Of a stretch of 64,000 nucleotides of DNA, positions 12,601-26,800 are shown in pieces. The notes under the pieces are model-generated. The model did no database searches and was not told where the DNA came from. It saw nothing but the letters and a program-made list of their open reading frames with translations. Position 1 is the first letter of the stretch. Each line of letters begins with the position of its first letter. The position numbers and the translations under genes were made by a program. Source of the stretch: Metallyticus violacea (taxonomy: Eukaryota; Arthropoda; Insecta; Mantodea; Metallyticidae); the NCBI GenBank assembly GCA_030762175.1, contig CM060833.1, forward strand, positions 155,741,501 to 155,805,500, written 5' to 3'.

Positions 12601-15302
12601 TAGAAAGGCTCAACCTTGCTGCTGTTTCTGTAACTTTGAGCCGCCAATCTTCCATACTTTCTGCTTCCAAGAGAGCGATCGATATTTTCAGGAGTAAGCA
12701 CCTCTAGGGGCCAACTGCAATCTCTTCGTCTTCAATGCTTTCTCGACCCATTCGAAAAATTTTGGCCCATTCTTTTTCGGTAGAATATGAGGGGGATACT
12801 TCCCCATATACACCGTCAATCGCTGTTTCATTTTAATTGGAGTAAGTTCTTCTTTTTTGAGAAACTTAAATAAAACTCGAAACCCCATTTTGACATGTCA
12901 CAATCTTCTACACATATCTTCTTTATGCAACTATATCTGAACAACTGAACACATCGCAACGGAAGTTACAGCTGCAATTACTTAAAAGATAAGGTATCAC
13001 ACCAGATAAGGATTTTACGAAAGCGATAATCCTTATCGGCGTTATGGACCTACCCTCGTATACAGTTGGAGTGGGAGTTCGAACTTTGGTTTCTGACCTA
13101 TATAGACGCAACAAATCCCTTATGGCTTTCACCTAAAAGAAGAAAGACCGAGAATTGTTGTTAACTCTGTCTTAATTTGAGATCTGTCAATTTAAATCAA
13201 AGTTCGTTAGCGACACAAAACTTAATGGCCATAGAGGGGGATGTAACCTTCATAGAAATCTGTCGGAGGCTTTATGATTTTGCGTTGGTCATATATTCAT
13301 AAAACCCCTGCAATCTTACTACACTCTCTTCGACAATTCTCTGCAAAGCAATTTCTAGGCTTAATCAAACAATAAAAATATAAAATACACACTAAAGATG
13401 GTTGCACCAAATTTTCTGTATTTATAATAACCAAACCTAAGTATGTGAATTATTAGGGCAGGCGAATCTACATATGGCAATTGTTTTATTACCTTAGTTT
13501 AAACGTGCTAGATTATAATTGCTTTGCGGCTGAAGCTAGATTATTGGTGGGAATGGGAATGGGCTGTATGGTTGCTGCGGCAAATAATTTAAGCCCGCTT
13601 ATTCGGTATCGCCACTGCTGCTACAGACCACCCCCACTCTTCTTTGATGAAACTCTCTCGAGGGCGTTTCGCTGGACTTTGGCGGCTGGGTGATGGCCGG
13701 GACTGAGTGAATGGGATTCCGACGATAAATAACACCTCGTGGTTTAGTTGCATTCTCCTTAACATGAACATTCAGGCTAACTCACGTCTCAATGCAAGGT
13801 GTCTTGGCAACGAGTAAGTTTATTGCGTTAACCAAATGGTGTCGAGTGCAAAGAGATTGTTAATTCAACAGAATTCTTAATGCAGCTCAATGATGTTGTA
13901 GCGTGGTGACTGGCACTCAACCTTCGTTGTCCCCGGTACTTAGGCCGTTCTTTAGGTCATCTCCGGGTGAAGGCAGGCACACGTATCTGGGCCCGGAAAA
14001 TTCTGAGACTCCGCGACTTTTGGACAAAATCTATCCTTTTCATACACAATACAAAATGACGCTATCCACAGGCAGCGGCGCGAAATATTCTCGCCAGTTT
14101 TCTGTTAACGTCACTCATAGGTCAGTGTTACCTCACTGAATTTCATTTCTATTCACTGGACAATTTTGGTCTAGCTAAATGCCTCCCTATTCGTCACTAA
14201 GATGAATTTAAACAAATTTAATACGTTACTTTCAATGCTCTTTTACTCGGACACTTGCAACTTTGCCACCGAACAGGCCGGTGTTACCTCTTAAATATTA
14301 TAAAAATGACACATTATGAACACATTTTAATACTATACAATATTAATTGTACATATACGAGTATTTCATTAAAATTCCTCCACTGAAAGAAAATGCACAA
14401 TGTACTTGCACAATTATTGGGTTGCTGATTATAAAATTACAAATGTTAATTATTTAAATTACTCTGTAATCGAGTTGAGCCAGGGGCAGCTTCAGGATTT
14501 AGGAGTCGGGGAATTCTCCATTCCAGAAAATAACAAAAATTTTCCTTTAAATCCAGTTTACATCACAGCCTAACAGCTAATGGAAGTGCACACAAGTTCG
14601 TACTAACAACTTTACACTGAATCATCTCAAATGCCCATGTTATTGCAGGATGCGGGAAAATCTACAGGGATCGTGACGACCTCGCGCATCACACACGCGT
14701 CCCCAGCTGCGACTTATGCTCATGTGGCAGAGCGCGAATGGGAATGTGACGGCGACGTTACCAGCTCCGGAGAGAATCCAGTCCAGTGTGACGACATCGC
14801 CGAGCAACTGGTCCTAAAGGATCCCGGCAGAAACATTAAGGTGAGGTGGCCAAGGTTAAGAGAACTTTTGAGGCTGACTGATAATGAATGGTAACTATAC
14901 TTACTTCGTAGATCCAAGATCGCGGGTTCAATCCCGGCCAGGGCGATGGCTTTGTCCACTTCAAGTTTGAAAGAAGAGGCCTCTGAACAAAATCTATCGC
15001 CGTTTCACGCCCTGAATTGAATGGGTCGCTGATGACCTGAGATGCTGAAGAGCGCTCATAAATAAATCAACAGAATGGAGAAAAGGAATCATTGTAAACC
15101 CCCTTTTTTTATCATCGTATTACCAATTGCTCAGCGTTAAGGTCATAGCCGCATCTCTCCTACACATTTTCGAATTTTTCTAGCTTTCAACTAAAGCAAA
15201 GGTAAATCTACAGGCTGGAACGCAAAAAGCCTATGGCTGGAATACGGAAGTCTATAAACTCTCTGCAAACCCCTCTTGTTACTACAAGCTGAGATGACAT
15301 TG

Positions 15303-15340
<38 letters not shown>

Positions 15341-18300
15341 GGGAAGGGGGAGGAATTCTTATACCAGCTGTTATTTAAAATATTTTTGATTTCCATCCGT
15401 TTTGACTCGTTATTGATGAAAGCTTTATATTAATTCTAGTTTGCAAGTAAATCCGCTAAATGGATAGTTGGAAACTGTACACATAAAGTCTTCCTCTAAG
15501 ATGTTGCACGTGTTTCTTCCACCCAACTCACTTTCTCAAGTCGGCAGGGATAGACTCATTATGGAACTGTAGTTTTTTTTTATTTATTTGTTTTATTTAA
15601 CGACGCTGTTTAACATGACAGGTCATCAGCGTCCCATCAATTCAGCGTGAAACGGGCGACAAATTTTGCTCATACACCTCTTTTTTTTCAGGCTCAAGGT
15701 TCCTTTTCGTGCGGTAAATCTACGATATGGGACCCATAGTTTTTATTTCCCTTCTGAAGGAAGCTATAACTAGCATTTTTATCCCCGGAAAAATTCATCG
15801 ATCTTGGCTGGGATTTAATCCGTGATCTTGGGTTTAGCAGGCAAGTATGGTTACCAATAGATCACCAGAACTAATTCTAACTGAGAAATCAATAAACTTA
15901 AATACGGGTATATTATTGTGAAAGCAGTAAAATGATCGTGTTATGTTAAATAATTCAGTATTCTAATATGCAAACAATAAAATGTTGATAATATACTCAT
16001 AAAATAAAAAATAACACATAATACATGGTTTGAAATGAGCTAGAAACAGCTGTGTATGAATCTCAATTCAAGCACAGAGTGCAAATTACAATGACAATAA
16101 ACACCTACCTTTGTCATAGAAGATGTTGAAAACGATGTCCTTGCACGCATCTTTTAAAATTTTTCATTCACAAGCATTGGTTCTCCTTATAAAATTGTCT
16201 CACTTCCTTTTATATTTTCTTTCAGTTCTTCCAACTGAAAAACTGAACTATTATACAAAGCACTTTATTTTTCAACTTCTCCCATTAACTGAGATCTCGG
16301 GATTTCAATGTTCCCATCCCCTTACTAATTATCCTAGCCTCCAAAATTTCCTCATTTTAAGCTAACGAGAGACCAGCTGTTGAAGCTGTGGCGACTTCAT
16401 ATTGAGGAATTCAAAGCTGTGAATATCTTATGTCTGTATCTCTGCGCATTCACAGTATTTTAAAAATAGACCTTATAATTTTGTAAATTTCACTGCGTAT
16501 CATTCACTGTTTTTTTTTTTTTTTTGAATGGCATTTTGTATACAATATCAGATTTTTCTGCACTTAAGTACCTGTTGTTCTATGTTGCTACATGATCATT
16601 TAAATGGAACCATTTTTCCTTCGTAAAAAATTAAAAAATTGGGTAATAGAGTCCTTGTAACTTTATCAAAACTCCGTTGCAGAAATATAAGTACTCCATT
16701 TGTATTAACATTACTATGGTTCCCTAGCAACAGTTGTTTTATACAATACTAATTGTATAATTTGGTGGCATTCCAAACTGAGAATTGCAAAATTTCTGTT
16801 TCCTGAGCAAGTCTTTGCAGATCTGTCTTTGAACTTCCTTCTAACCTTTCTTCGTTTTATGAGTAAGAACATGGCGATTCACTTTCGTTGAGAACAGACC
16901 CCGAACATTCATCTGTGAGGTCCTGGGTAATTTTTTTACAAATCGGCATCTCAATTTCTTTGCAAAATTTGTTTTCACATACGGACTACTGATAAAAATA
17001 TGCTCTTAAAGTGTACTGATGTTTTGAAAAAATAACTGAATTTAAAAATAAAGCGATTAACACTTTGTTTCACCTTAAGAACGCCCAAACGACCAAAGAC
17101 AAAAAAACTCCATTTGCGTTAAGCGGAAACACTGAAGGTCATGGGAACCAGTTAGCAACATGTGTTTCCCCGCTGTCACTGACCGTGCTCTAGCATTTCA
17201 ATACTGTAGTATTAAAGTAATAAATGATTAAGATAGCTTATGCATTTATAAATTTCAATTATAAACATGAAGTCAGTAAACAAAAAATTCCTTACATCAG
17301 AAGGTTAACATAATGCCATCAACGATTATAGCAACACAAATACTATTCTCGGGTAACAATGATTATCATACAGTTGGAAAAACTATTGAGGGCTCCATGA
17401 CAAATACACGACAACTATTACAAGTAAAGGTAAGCCTTTCTGAAAGTAAGTGAATAGGTAAATGTGAAACAATATTTGCATATGAACATTAAAAATAGTT
17501 TTCTGCTACTAATATTTAACATTTTATGAAATGTACGACGGTAGCCCACGAGGATTGTTGGCTTCACAAAATCCTCATCTGTTAAATAAATAATTATGTA
17601 ACTTCCACTGTATTCAGTTGTTCAGATATAGTTGCATAAAGTAAGCTAGGTGTAGAAGATTGTGACATGTTCAAAATGGAGTTATGAGCTGTTCTTAAGT
17701 TCTTCACAAAAGAAGGACTTATTCCAAATGAAATTTAACAGCGATTGGACGATGTATATGGAGAAGCATCCCCCTCATGTTCTACCGTAAAAGTATGGGC
17801 CAAACTTTTCCGAAAGGGTCGAGAAAGCATTGAAGACGAAGAGCGTGCAGGTCGGTTCTTGGAGGTGCTCACTCCTGAAAACATCGCTCTTGTGGAGGGA
17901 GAAATTATGGAAGACCGACGGGCGGCTCATAGTTACAGAAATAGCAGCAAGGTGGGGCCTTTCTAACACATCAGTCCTTTGAATTATTCATTAGCATTTA
18001 AACGTGAATAAGGTTAGTGCAAGATGGGTGGCTGAACTTCTTTCCTCAGTCCAAAAACAGCAACGAGTCATCTGTTGCCAGGCATATTGAGGTCTACCGT
18101 GGCAAAGAGAGACAAGTTCTGTAAACCATTGTTACAGGAGATGAAACTATGGTCCTCTACTATGATCCCTTGTTCAAAAGAGAATCAGTGGAGTGGCGTA
18201 AACCTGGTGAAGCACCGCCTCTAAAGGCCAAGGTCACTCAGTCAATCAAGAAGACCATGGCCACCATCTTTTGGCACTGTGAAGGAACACTCTTCTTCAC

Positions 18301-21300
18301 GACAACGCGCCTGTGTACACAGCTCTTGTTGCAAGGAAAGCTAAGAAGAAATGTGACTTCAAGGAGATCGAACATCCCCCCTACAGTCCAGATCTAGCTC
18401 CCAGTGACTATTTCTTCTTCTCAGAACTCAAGAAGGATATTCGAGGAAGGAAATATAATTGTGACGAAGAAGTGGTGGGTGCTGTTTATGCTCATTTTGC
18501 AGGCAAGATTTCTGACTACTGGGGGGGGGGGGTTGAAATGTTAATTTAAAGGTATGAGAAGTGTATTGCAATAAAGGGTAGCTATATTGAAAAGTGAAAT
18601 ATAGCTTTTGTCTTTATCATACCTGGAAAATTGTTAGGCCGGAAACTTATGGACCTACCCTCGTACATGCATAATACCTATGCGAGCTCGTAAATGATAT
18701 CAGTGACCTGGAACAAATTCAATAATGTGCTGAAATAGTTCAGCTTTATGAAGGAGTTCTAAAGCTAGATTAGCATAACTGTTCTATGAAGCATGTGTAC
18801 AGGGGGTTTCTTCATTCATTAATGTGGTATCAATGTTATTTATTGGTCTCCAAAAGTTTCCTAGTACATATGAGAGCAAGAATGGTGAACTAGTATGTGT
18901 GTGTCTACAAAGAAAGGAACTAGAGCCCATATATTGTCTGGCTCATTTTACTGTGAAAATACTTGCTATAGTTTGCACATGTTCAAATGTTGCACTACGT
19001 TTAATTAATCAGTAAAATAAAATGGCGTCTTCCTGAAATGCTTATTTCTTCTAGTTGCAGAGTTCATATCTTTCCAGACTAATTTTTAGCGGATAAATTA
19101 ACTCTCGCAATGAAAACAATAGCATCTTTAAAGATCTTCATATATTCATGTGAACTCATGTTTGATGAACTTCAATCAGCTTACCAGGACCAGCTGATTG
19201 TTTATTCTAAAATCCCGAAAATAGTTGGCTTGTCTTGCGTGTCGCTGGATGTAAAGTTCGTAATATCGAATGCTATTGGGACGCCAAATAGTAAGTATTT
19301 GTGAGTTATATTATAAATAAATGTTGAATTAATTCATGTATGAACAACTAAGTTATGTGTTTATGTGTTTCATATTACAAATCAGGGTTTCATTTCCCTC
19401 TAATGCTCTACACCAGGTTAATATCATACAGTTATTAATACAACATTTAATTGTACGAGGTGTGATCAAAAAGTAACGGCAATTTATTATTTCGCGAACT
19501 TCATAAATTGGATTTTCATTTTTTTTTATCTTGTTGGTACATACGTTTCTGACCAATGTTGTCGTTTTCAGCTGTTTTGAATGTTTAGTTCGTTGTTGAC
19601 AGTCGAAAAAGTTAGACGTGTTTTGGTGTCTCTGCGGATTTTTTACTTTGAAAAAAATGGATCAAAGAATTTGTATTAAATTTTGTTTGAAAAATGGAAT
19701 AAAGTGCAACAAAGTATTCGAAATGTTAACTGTGGCTTTTGGCGAATCTGCTATGAGCAAGGCAAGAGCTTACGAGTAGTACAGACGTTTCAAAGAGGGT
19801 CGTGAAGACGTTGAAGATGACAGGCGCCCTGGACGTCCTAGCACATCAATAACCACCAACAACGTCGAAGAAGTGAAGAAAATGATTCTGGAAAATCGCC
19901 GAATCACTATCAGAGAGGTTGTGTTGATGTCTGTATGTCATTTGGTTTGTGCCAAGCAATTTTTTCGGGTGTTTTGGGCATGAAGCGTGTGGCAGCAAAT
20001 TTGTTCCGAGATTGCTGAATTTCGAGCAAAAACGGCGTTGGGTAGACGTTGCTCAGAAATTGCTGAATGCAATCAATAACGATCCAGAACTTCTTGAAAA
20101 GGTCATAACTGGTGACAAAACATGGGTATATGGGTATGACGTCGAAACCAAGGCCCAATTGTCCCAATGGAATTTGCCTGAAGAGTCAAGACCGAAAAAA
20201 AATTCGACAAGTTCGATCAAATGAGAAGGTTCTTCTCAATGTTTTCTTCGATTCAATAGCATAGTGCATCATGAATTCCTGCCATAGGATCGTATGGTCA
20301 ACTACTTGGAATACTACCTGGAAGTAATGCGCCGTTTGCGTGATGCAATCCGACAAAACGACCAGATTTGTGGCAAAACCACTCGTGGAAATTGCATCAC
20401 GATAATGCTACTGCCCACCCCTTGCTACTTGTTCATGATTTTTGGCAATAAACAAAACCGTTATGTTACCTCAGCCACCATATTCGCGGGACATGGCCCC
20501 CTGCGACTTCTTTCTATTCCCGAAGCTGAAGAAAACCGTGAAAGGACGACGTTTTGCCACCATTGATGAGGTAAAAACACAATCGCTGAAGAAACTGAAT
20601 GAAATTAAAAAAGTGAGTTCCGGAGTGCTTCCAAGAAAAAGCGCTGGCGCAGGTAATCCGGAGGGGGTTACTTTGAAGGAGACAGAATTGATGTTGACGA
20701 ATAAATTAAGATTCTTTATGAAAAACGAATATTGCCGTTATTTTTTTAATCATACCTCGTATTGCACCAATTAAGCATTAGGCTGCTTAGGTTTATCGTA
20801 CATTTAGTGATAGCATTACACTTTCAATTAACTTAATTTAGTTTGTCCTGAAAGATCAACTCGCCACTGCACTCCCTACAGTGAGAAATTACGAGTAAAA
20901 TAACCACATTCACTTTTCGTCTGTTTGAGCAGCCCTGGAATGGAGAAGGTTCAGTTGCATTGTTTACATCGTCTGCCTATAAATGGACATGTATGTATAA
21001 ATGCTTGGAAACGATAGCCGGAAGAGATAAACCAAATAATGGTGGCCGCAATGTCGGCGTAGCGAAAAGGTGGGGTAGTGAACATATTACGTGCACTTCC
21101 TAGTTCAGTCATCAGTGCAGTATAAGTCATTCCTGCCTATTACGGCTCTGCTACCAACACAGGTCGAATTGTTGCAATGTGCAAGGTACACATGTCCCGC
21201 AAGAGAATGCAAAGAATTGAGCATGGTAGATAAGTGGTGATTTTTTTAAATAGTGTTTATCGCCCGTTTTTACAACTGAGGCACCACAGGCGGAAACTGT

Positions 21301-23808
21301 TGGTACTTGAAATGTTAATTTTTTTTAAAAGGAAGGAAACGTTCCAGGCTATGCTTAGGGTACCTCCCCTGAATTTTTCGTCGGCCTGGTGGTGTAGTGG
21401 TAACCATACTTGCCTCCTAAACCCAAAGTCACAGGTTCGGTCCCGGTCAGGACCCATGGATTTTTTCGGGCATAAAAATATTAGTATAGTAATATAGTAA
21501 TAGTATAAATAGTATAGCTTCCTTCGGAAGGGAAGTGGGCCCCGTGTCTTAGATTTAAGGCACGATAAAGAACCTCAAATAAAAATAAAGACCCCTGAGC
21601 CAAATTTGCCGGCCGTTTCACACCCTGATTTGAATGATATGCTGATGACCTGAGATATTAAAGAGTGTCCATAAATAAACCAAATCATTAATATCCCCTG
21701 CATTTGCCGTTTATGAGTACTAAGGAAAAGCCTGAAAAAAACTCAGTCAGGGAGAATGGTCCTGGTGAGAATCGAACCCCAGACCCCCCCTCCTCAAACT
21801 ACATCTCCACCCGTAGGGATACTAGTAATAAAGGGGCCCTAAGAGACCTTCGAAAGTGCAAGTACAAGATGCTGCAGTTGTTCGTGCAATGGTTGAAAAC
21901 CTGCTCAGTAGTGTGACTATGATCCCTACTTGCAGTAAGACTGAGGCGTCGCCTTAAAGCTCTCTTTACTAAGAGCGGCGAAGAAACAGAAACGCCATCC
22001 TTTCCATCGCGTACTCAAACTAGGATTTGCACTGCAGTGACTTCCTATGCGGCGGGAAGTATGGCCTGCGTTATGATAAAGCTAGGCACGTAGAAGATGC
22101 CTCAGTAAGTGGAATTTGTTAAGGTTGTTACTTATTACAGAGCGCTAGAGCAGAGAAGTTACATACTAAAATAAGTACAAGGCTGATTGTTTTCCACATC
22201 CGCCTCTTTGTAATGAGGAATTTAAAGAATTCAATACACCGTTCGTGAAGGTTATTACAGAGTGCTCTTACGTACAAATGCCATTCTCAATCTTGCAGGC
22301 AAACAGTATACACCAATTAATTCATTAATGTCGGTCCTGATGGTGTACTTGCCTTCCAATCCCAAGATCGTGGGTTCAAACCCGGCCAGGATCGATGGAT
22401 TTTTCGGGCGTAAAAATCCTAACTATGGCTTCCTTCGGAAGGAACGTAAAGCCGTGGGTCCCATGTCGTACATTTACGGCACGAAAAAGAACCTCAAGCC
22501 TGAAAGAAGAGGTCTCTGAGCAAAAATTATCGGCCGTTTCACGCCCTGAATTGAGTGGAACGCTAATGACCAGGGATGTTGAACCGCGTTGATAAATAAA
22601 TCAAATCAACAACATATTTAATTAATACTTAGCGCATGCAACAAAGTATCAACAGTTTTAAACTTTATTTGTAACATTATATAAATGAAATGTATTATCC
22701 ACCCTAAACTTCAAATTCTTTGACATATAGCGACAATTATTTTAGTGTGTTATTTATTTACAACGGGAGGACAATATAATAACCAAGGGCAAACCGCTCT
22801 TTCTAATGATGATTAGATTTATATTTCACAGTAGTTATCTTTATAACAATATTTTTTGTTAAAAATAAAACATATGCTTCATTATCGTCGAGGAGCTACA
22901 AGGGTATCATCAGCATTAACCCAATTATTATTACTGAGTTGCACTTTACATGTAATTACCGAAAGTAGTTATGTCGCCATGGTGAGATATAATAGCAGAA
23001 CCTTAAATTTCAGTCTGGATATTGTTATTTTATCAGAAAACAAGCTTCTTAAAAACAATTTATTTTTGACCAAATGTTCAGTCTCGGTAATATAAAGAAT
23101 ACGAAATTCATTGTGATCTGTATATTTTCTCAGTATTAACTTCAAAAAAGGTAACCAATAAAAGAAAAACTATACATTTTCGAATTATTATTGAAATTTA
23201 ACTTCAAAAATTAAAGCATATGAGGTGGTATCCAAAATATTCGGGACTGATGCTGTCATCTGGTTAAAAACTTACTTTGGGACTAATGACCGCCGTGACC
23301 GCGAAGTAGTTCCCTTCACTCGTATACACCGGTCCCAGCGATTCTGCCATTTTCCAAGTGCATCTTGGAAGTCATTCTTTGAGGGTGTTTAGCACGGACA
23401 GCGTTTCTTCTTGAATCCTCTCAATTGTGTCGAACCGACGTCCTTTCAACTTGATTTTCCGTTTGGGGAATAGAGCGAAGTCGCAGAGTGCCAAATCAGG
23501 CGAGTACGGTGGGTGGGGGACAACGGTCATGTTGTTTTTCATTAAAAAGCTTTTGGAATTGGGACATGGCACATTATCGTGATGCAACAACCAGTTCCCT
23601 TGCGGCCAAGTTCGGGCCGTCGTCTCCGCACATTTTCACGGAGCCGTCGCAAAACGTCACAGTAGTACGTGGAATTCACTGTTTGAGTTGGTGTGACGAA
23701 TTCTTTGTGCACAGTCCCCTTGGTATCAAAGAAAACGAGGAGCATGCTCTTGACCTTGCTCTTCACTTGTCTCGCTTTTTTGTTTGTTTGTGTTTGTGTT
23801 TTTTTGTG

Positions 23809-23853
<45 letters not shown>

Positions 23854-26800
23854 GTCTTGGTGAGTTCGGGCTCTTCCACTGGGAGAGTTGTTGTTTTGTC
23901 TCAGGGTCATAAGCGTACATCCAGCTCTCGTCGCCGGTGATGACCCTGGACAAGAAGGTTGGGGTCATAGGACCTGAAGAAGCTCCATGCAAACTTCAAC
24001 ACGCTGCGCCTTCTGATCAGCAGTCAGGATCCTTTGAGATCCTAACTTTGAGCCGCCGGTCTTCCATAATTTCTCCTTCTACAAGAGCGATGTTTTCAGG
24101 AATGAGTACCTCCAAAACCCGACCTGCACCTTCTTCGTCTTAAATGCTTTCTCGACCCATTCGAAAAAGTTTGGCCCGTTCTTTTACGGTAGAATATGAG
24201 GAGGATGCTTTCCCATATACACCGTCCAATCGCTGTTTAATTTCATTTGGAGTAAGTGCTTCTTTTGTGAAGAACTTAATAACAGTTCGATACTCCCTTT
24301 TGAACATGTCGCAATCTTCTACACATAGCCTTCTTTATGCAACTATATCTGAACAACTGAACACAACGGAGCGAAAATTACAGCTGCAATTATTTACTTA
24401 ACAGATAAGGTATGATACCAGATAAGGCTTTTGTGAAGGCGATAATCCTTATCGGCGAGGACGGAAACTTATGGCCCTACCTTCGTACATGCTAATAACT
24501 TTGCAATATTCGCACGGTCCATACGTGCCTTTCATAATACACAAAAAGTACATCACTTAAATAAATAAGTTAATACGTTTATTGATTAACGGAGTTAAAT
24601 AATAATGATAGTAATAAATTTAATAATAATAAAAATAATTAATAATAATAATAATAATAACTTCATATACACATCCAGAATATGGCATCCATTTTCCCTT
24701 GTCAGTAGAATGAGTAACACAATATCATCTATATTTTTTTTTAAATCAGTTTAGTTCCTTCCGCCCTTCCACCTACGACATGAATTTGCATACCTGCTCC
24801 TCATCCTTGCCTGCCAGCGTAGCCCAGCATGCCCCATGCTCTCTGTTAGAATCAGTAAAGGAAGGCGGTAGACATTTTCTTCTCAACACCTCTGCTACAG
24901 TTCGCTAGGATATGTGGCTTTGATTCTTCCTCTCTACATAAAGAGCAAATTCTTAGTCCATTTTACCTGAGATTCTGATTTGCCGCCAAGCTCCAATTCT
25001 AAACACACGAGTCCCTGTTTAATGAGTCTGACCCTGTTCTGATGTACTGCGCCATCCCCCATCCAGATTTCAATCCCGTTTGCACTTCTAAAAGATCTCT
25101 CCCCACATCGCGGAATTGTCAGCTGCCTGTCCATATCCTTCAGACAGTTCCTGACCTTCCTCCTTACAGTTCTGCTGTTACCTTGGCCTGCTATCCAAAT
25201 ATTTCCCACAACTCTCTGCATTAAATAAATCTAACCGAAAACTTGCTGCTTGCTCCTATAGGTGATTTTAGGAGGTGGACGTCGAGAGTTCCGTCCCAAG
25301 TCTATCAAAGACGAGGAGGGGAAGAAAGGCAAAAGAGAGGACGGCGTCGACTTGATTGAAGCTTGGAAAAAGGATAAGGTATCTCGGAATGTGAACTATT
25401 CCTATGTGTGGAACAAGGATGGTCTGCAGGGCATCGATCCTGCGTCAACCGAATACCTCCTAGGTAAGTAAACTTGCTTAAACAGTAGAGATACATTTAG
25501 AAAACTGATGACCCAGGTTCGACCCCTGGTTAAGGCATGTAGCCTGAGTGAGTTATTTTCCGAAGTATTTTTTAATCCTCCAAAGAGGAGGATCTGTGTA
25601 ACTTTAATTTCTAAGCTACTTCAGGTTTATTTGTATCGTCAGTAATTGATTTAATTCATCGTTTCGAAAATCTAAGACACCAACAATAAACACTTGGCTT
25701 TTGCTTGCCCACAGGTCTCTTCGATTCTAGCCATATGCCCTACCACTTGGAGCCAGAAGCCAAGGACAAGCCTACTCTTGCAGAGATGACAGAAATTGCT
25801 ATCAGAACTTTGCAGAAAGACCCAAATGGGTTCTTCCTTTTTGTGGAGGGTAAGACATCTTTTTTTTCTCACAAAATAGACAAACGGAATGGAATATTAC
25901 AGTAATGCATTCAAGAGAGGTATAAAATGGAGATGATAACTAGCTCTCATCATTATGTTGTGGCTGTGTTTTTCTGTATATACCTTGTTTACGTGTATTA
26001 ACATTGATGGAGTGGGACAAAAATTTGGCTCAGGGGTAAACAAATTTTAAATCCACCATAATTTACACAAATATTACTCGGCTATTACAGGGATGAACTT
26101 TTCTTTGATTTTCAGGAGTCTGCATACATCTCAAATATGTTCAGAATATTCAACGATTACGTTTCAGACGTACAAGACGAAAATCGATAGAACTCAAAGG
26201 AATTTTACTGATTTCCATATAAATTGTATGATATTTGTATAATATATATCATATATCATGTATGCTATGCACACCCATACACACATGTCGGTTCTGGTGG
26301 TGTAGTGGTAATCACACTTGCCTCCTAAACCCAAGATCGCGGGTTCGAACTCGGCCAGGACCGATGGATCTTTTCGGACGTAAAAATCCTAAGTATGGCT
26401 TCCTTCGGAAGGGAAGTAAAGCCGTGGGTCCCGTGTCGTACATTTCCGCCACGATAAAGAACCTCAAGCCTGAAAGAAGAAGCCTTTGAGAAAATTTTGT
26501 CAGCCGTTTCACGCCCTGATTTGAATGGGACGCTGATGACCTGAGATGTTAAAGAGCGTCCGTAAAAAAATCAAATATATATATGAATTGTACTAATGAT
26601 AGGATTGCATAACAACAATAACAGTAAGGACTACCATTGTTAACGTACTGTAAGACGATCAAAATTTCTCAAAATGGCTCTTTATAGCATGTGTGTAAAC
26701 ATAGATTGTCTAGCAACCAGAAACTTTTACATAGCAGATTTATTGGAACAAAATAAAAATTGCATTATACTTTTTACAATTATTAGAGCTATTTCTGTGA

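Noticed and set aside
13481..14139. Several short frames on both strands in a less AT-rich patch
   Set aside because: They overlap each other in different frames and match nothing I know; the higher GC alone explains the lack of stops.
14925..14945. tRNA-like T-arm sequences (also near 3211, 21430, 22370, 26340, 38355)
   Set aside because: Each belongs to a SINE head with a family body behind it; none folds as a complete tRNA gene.
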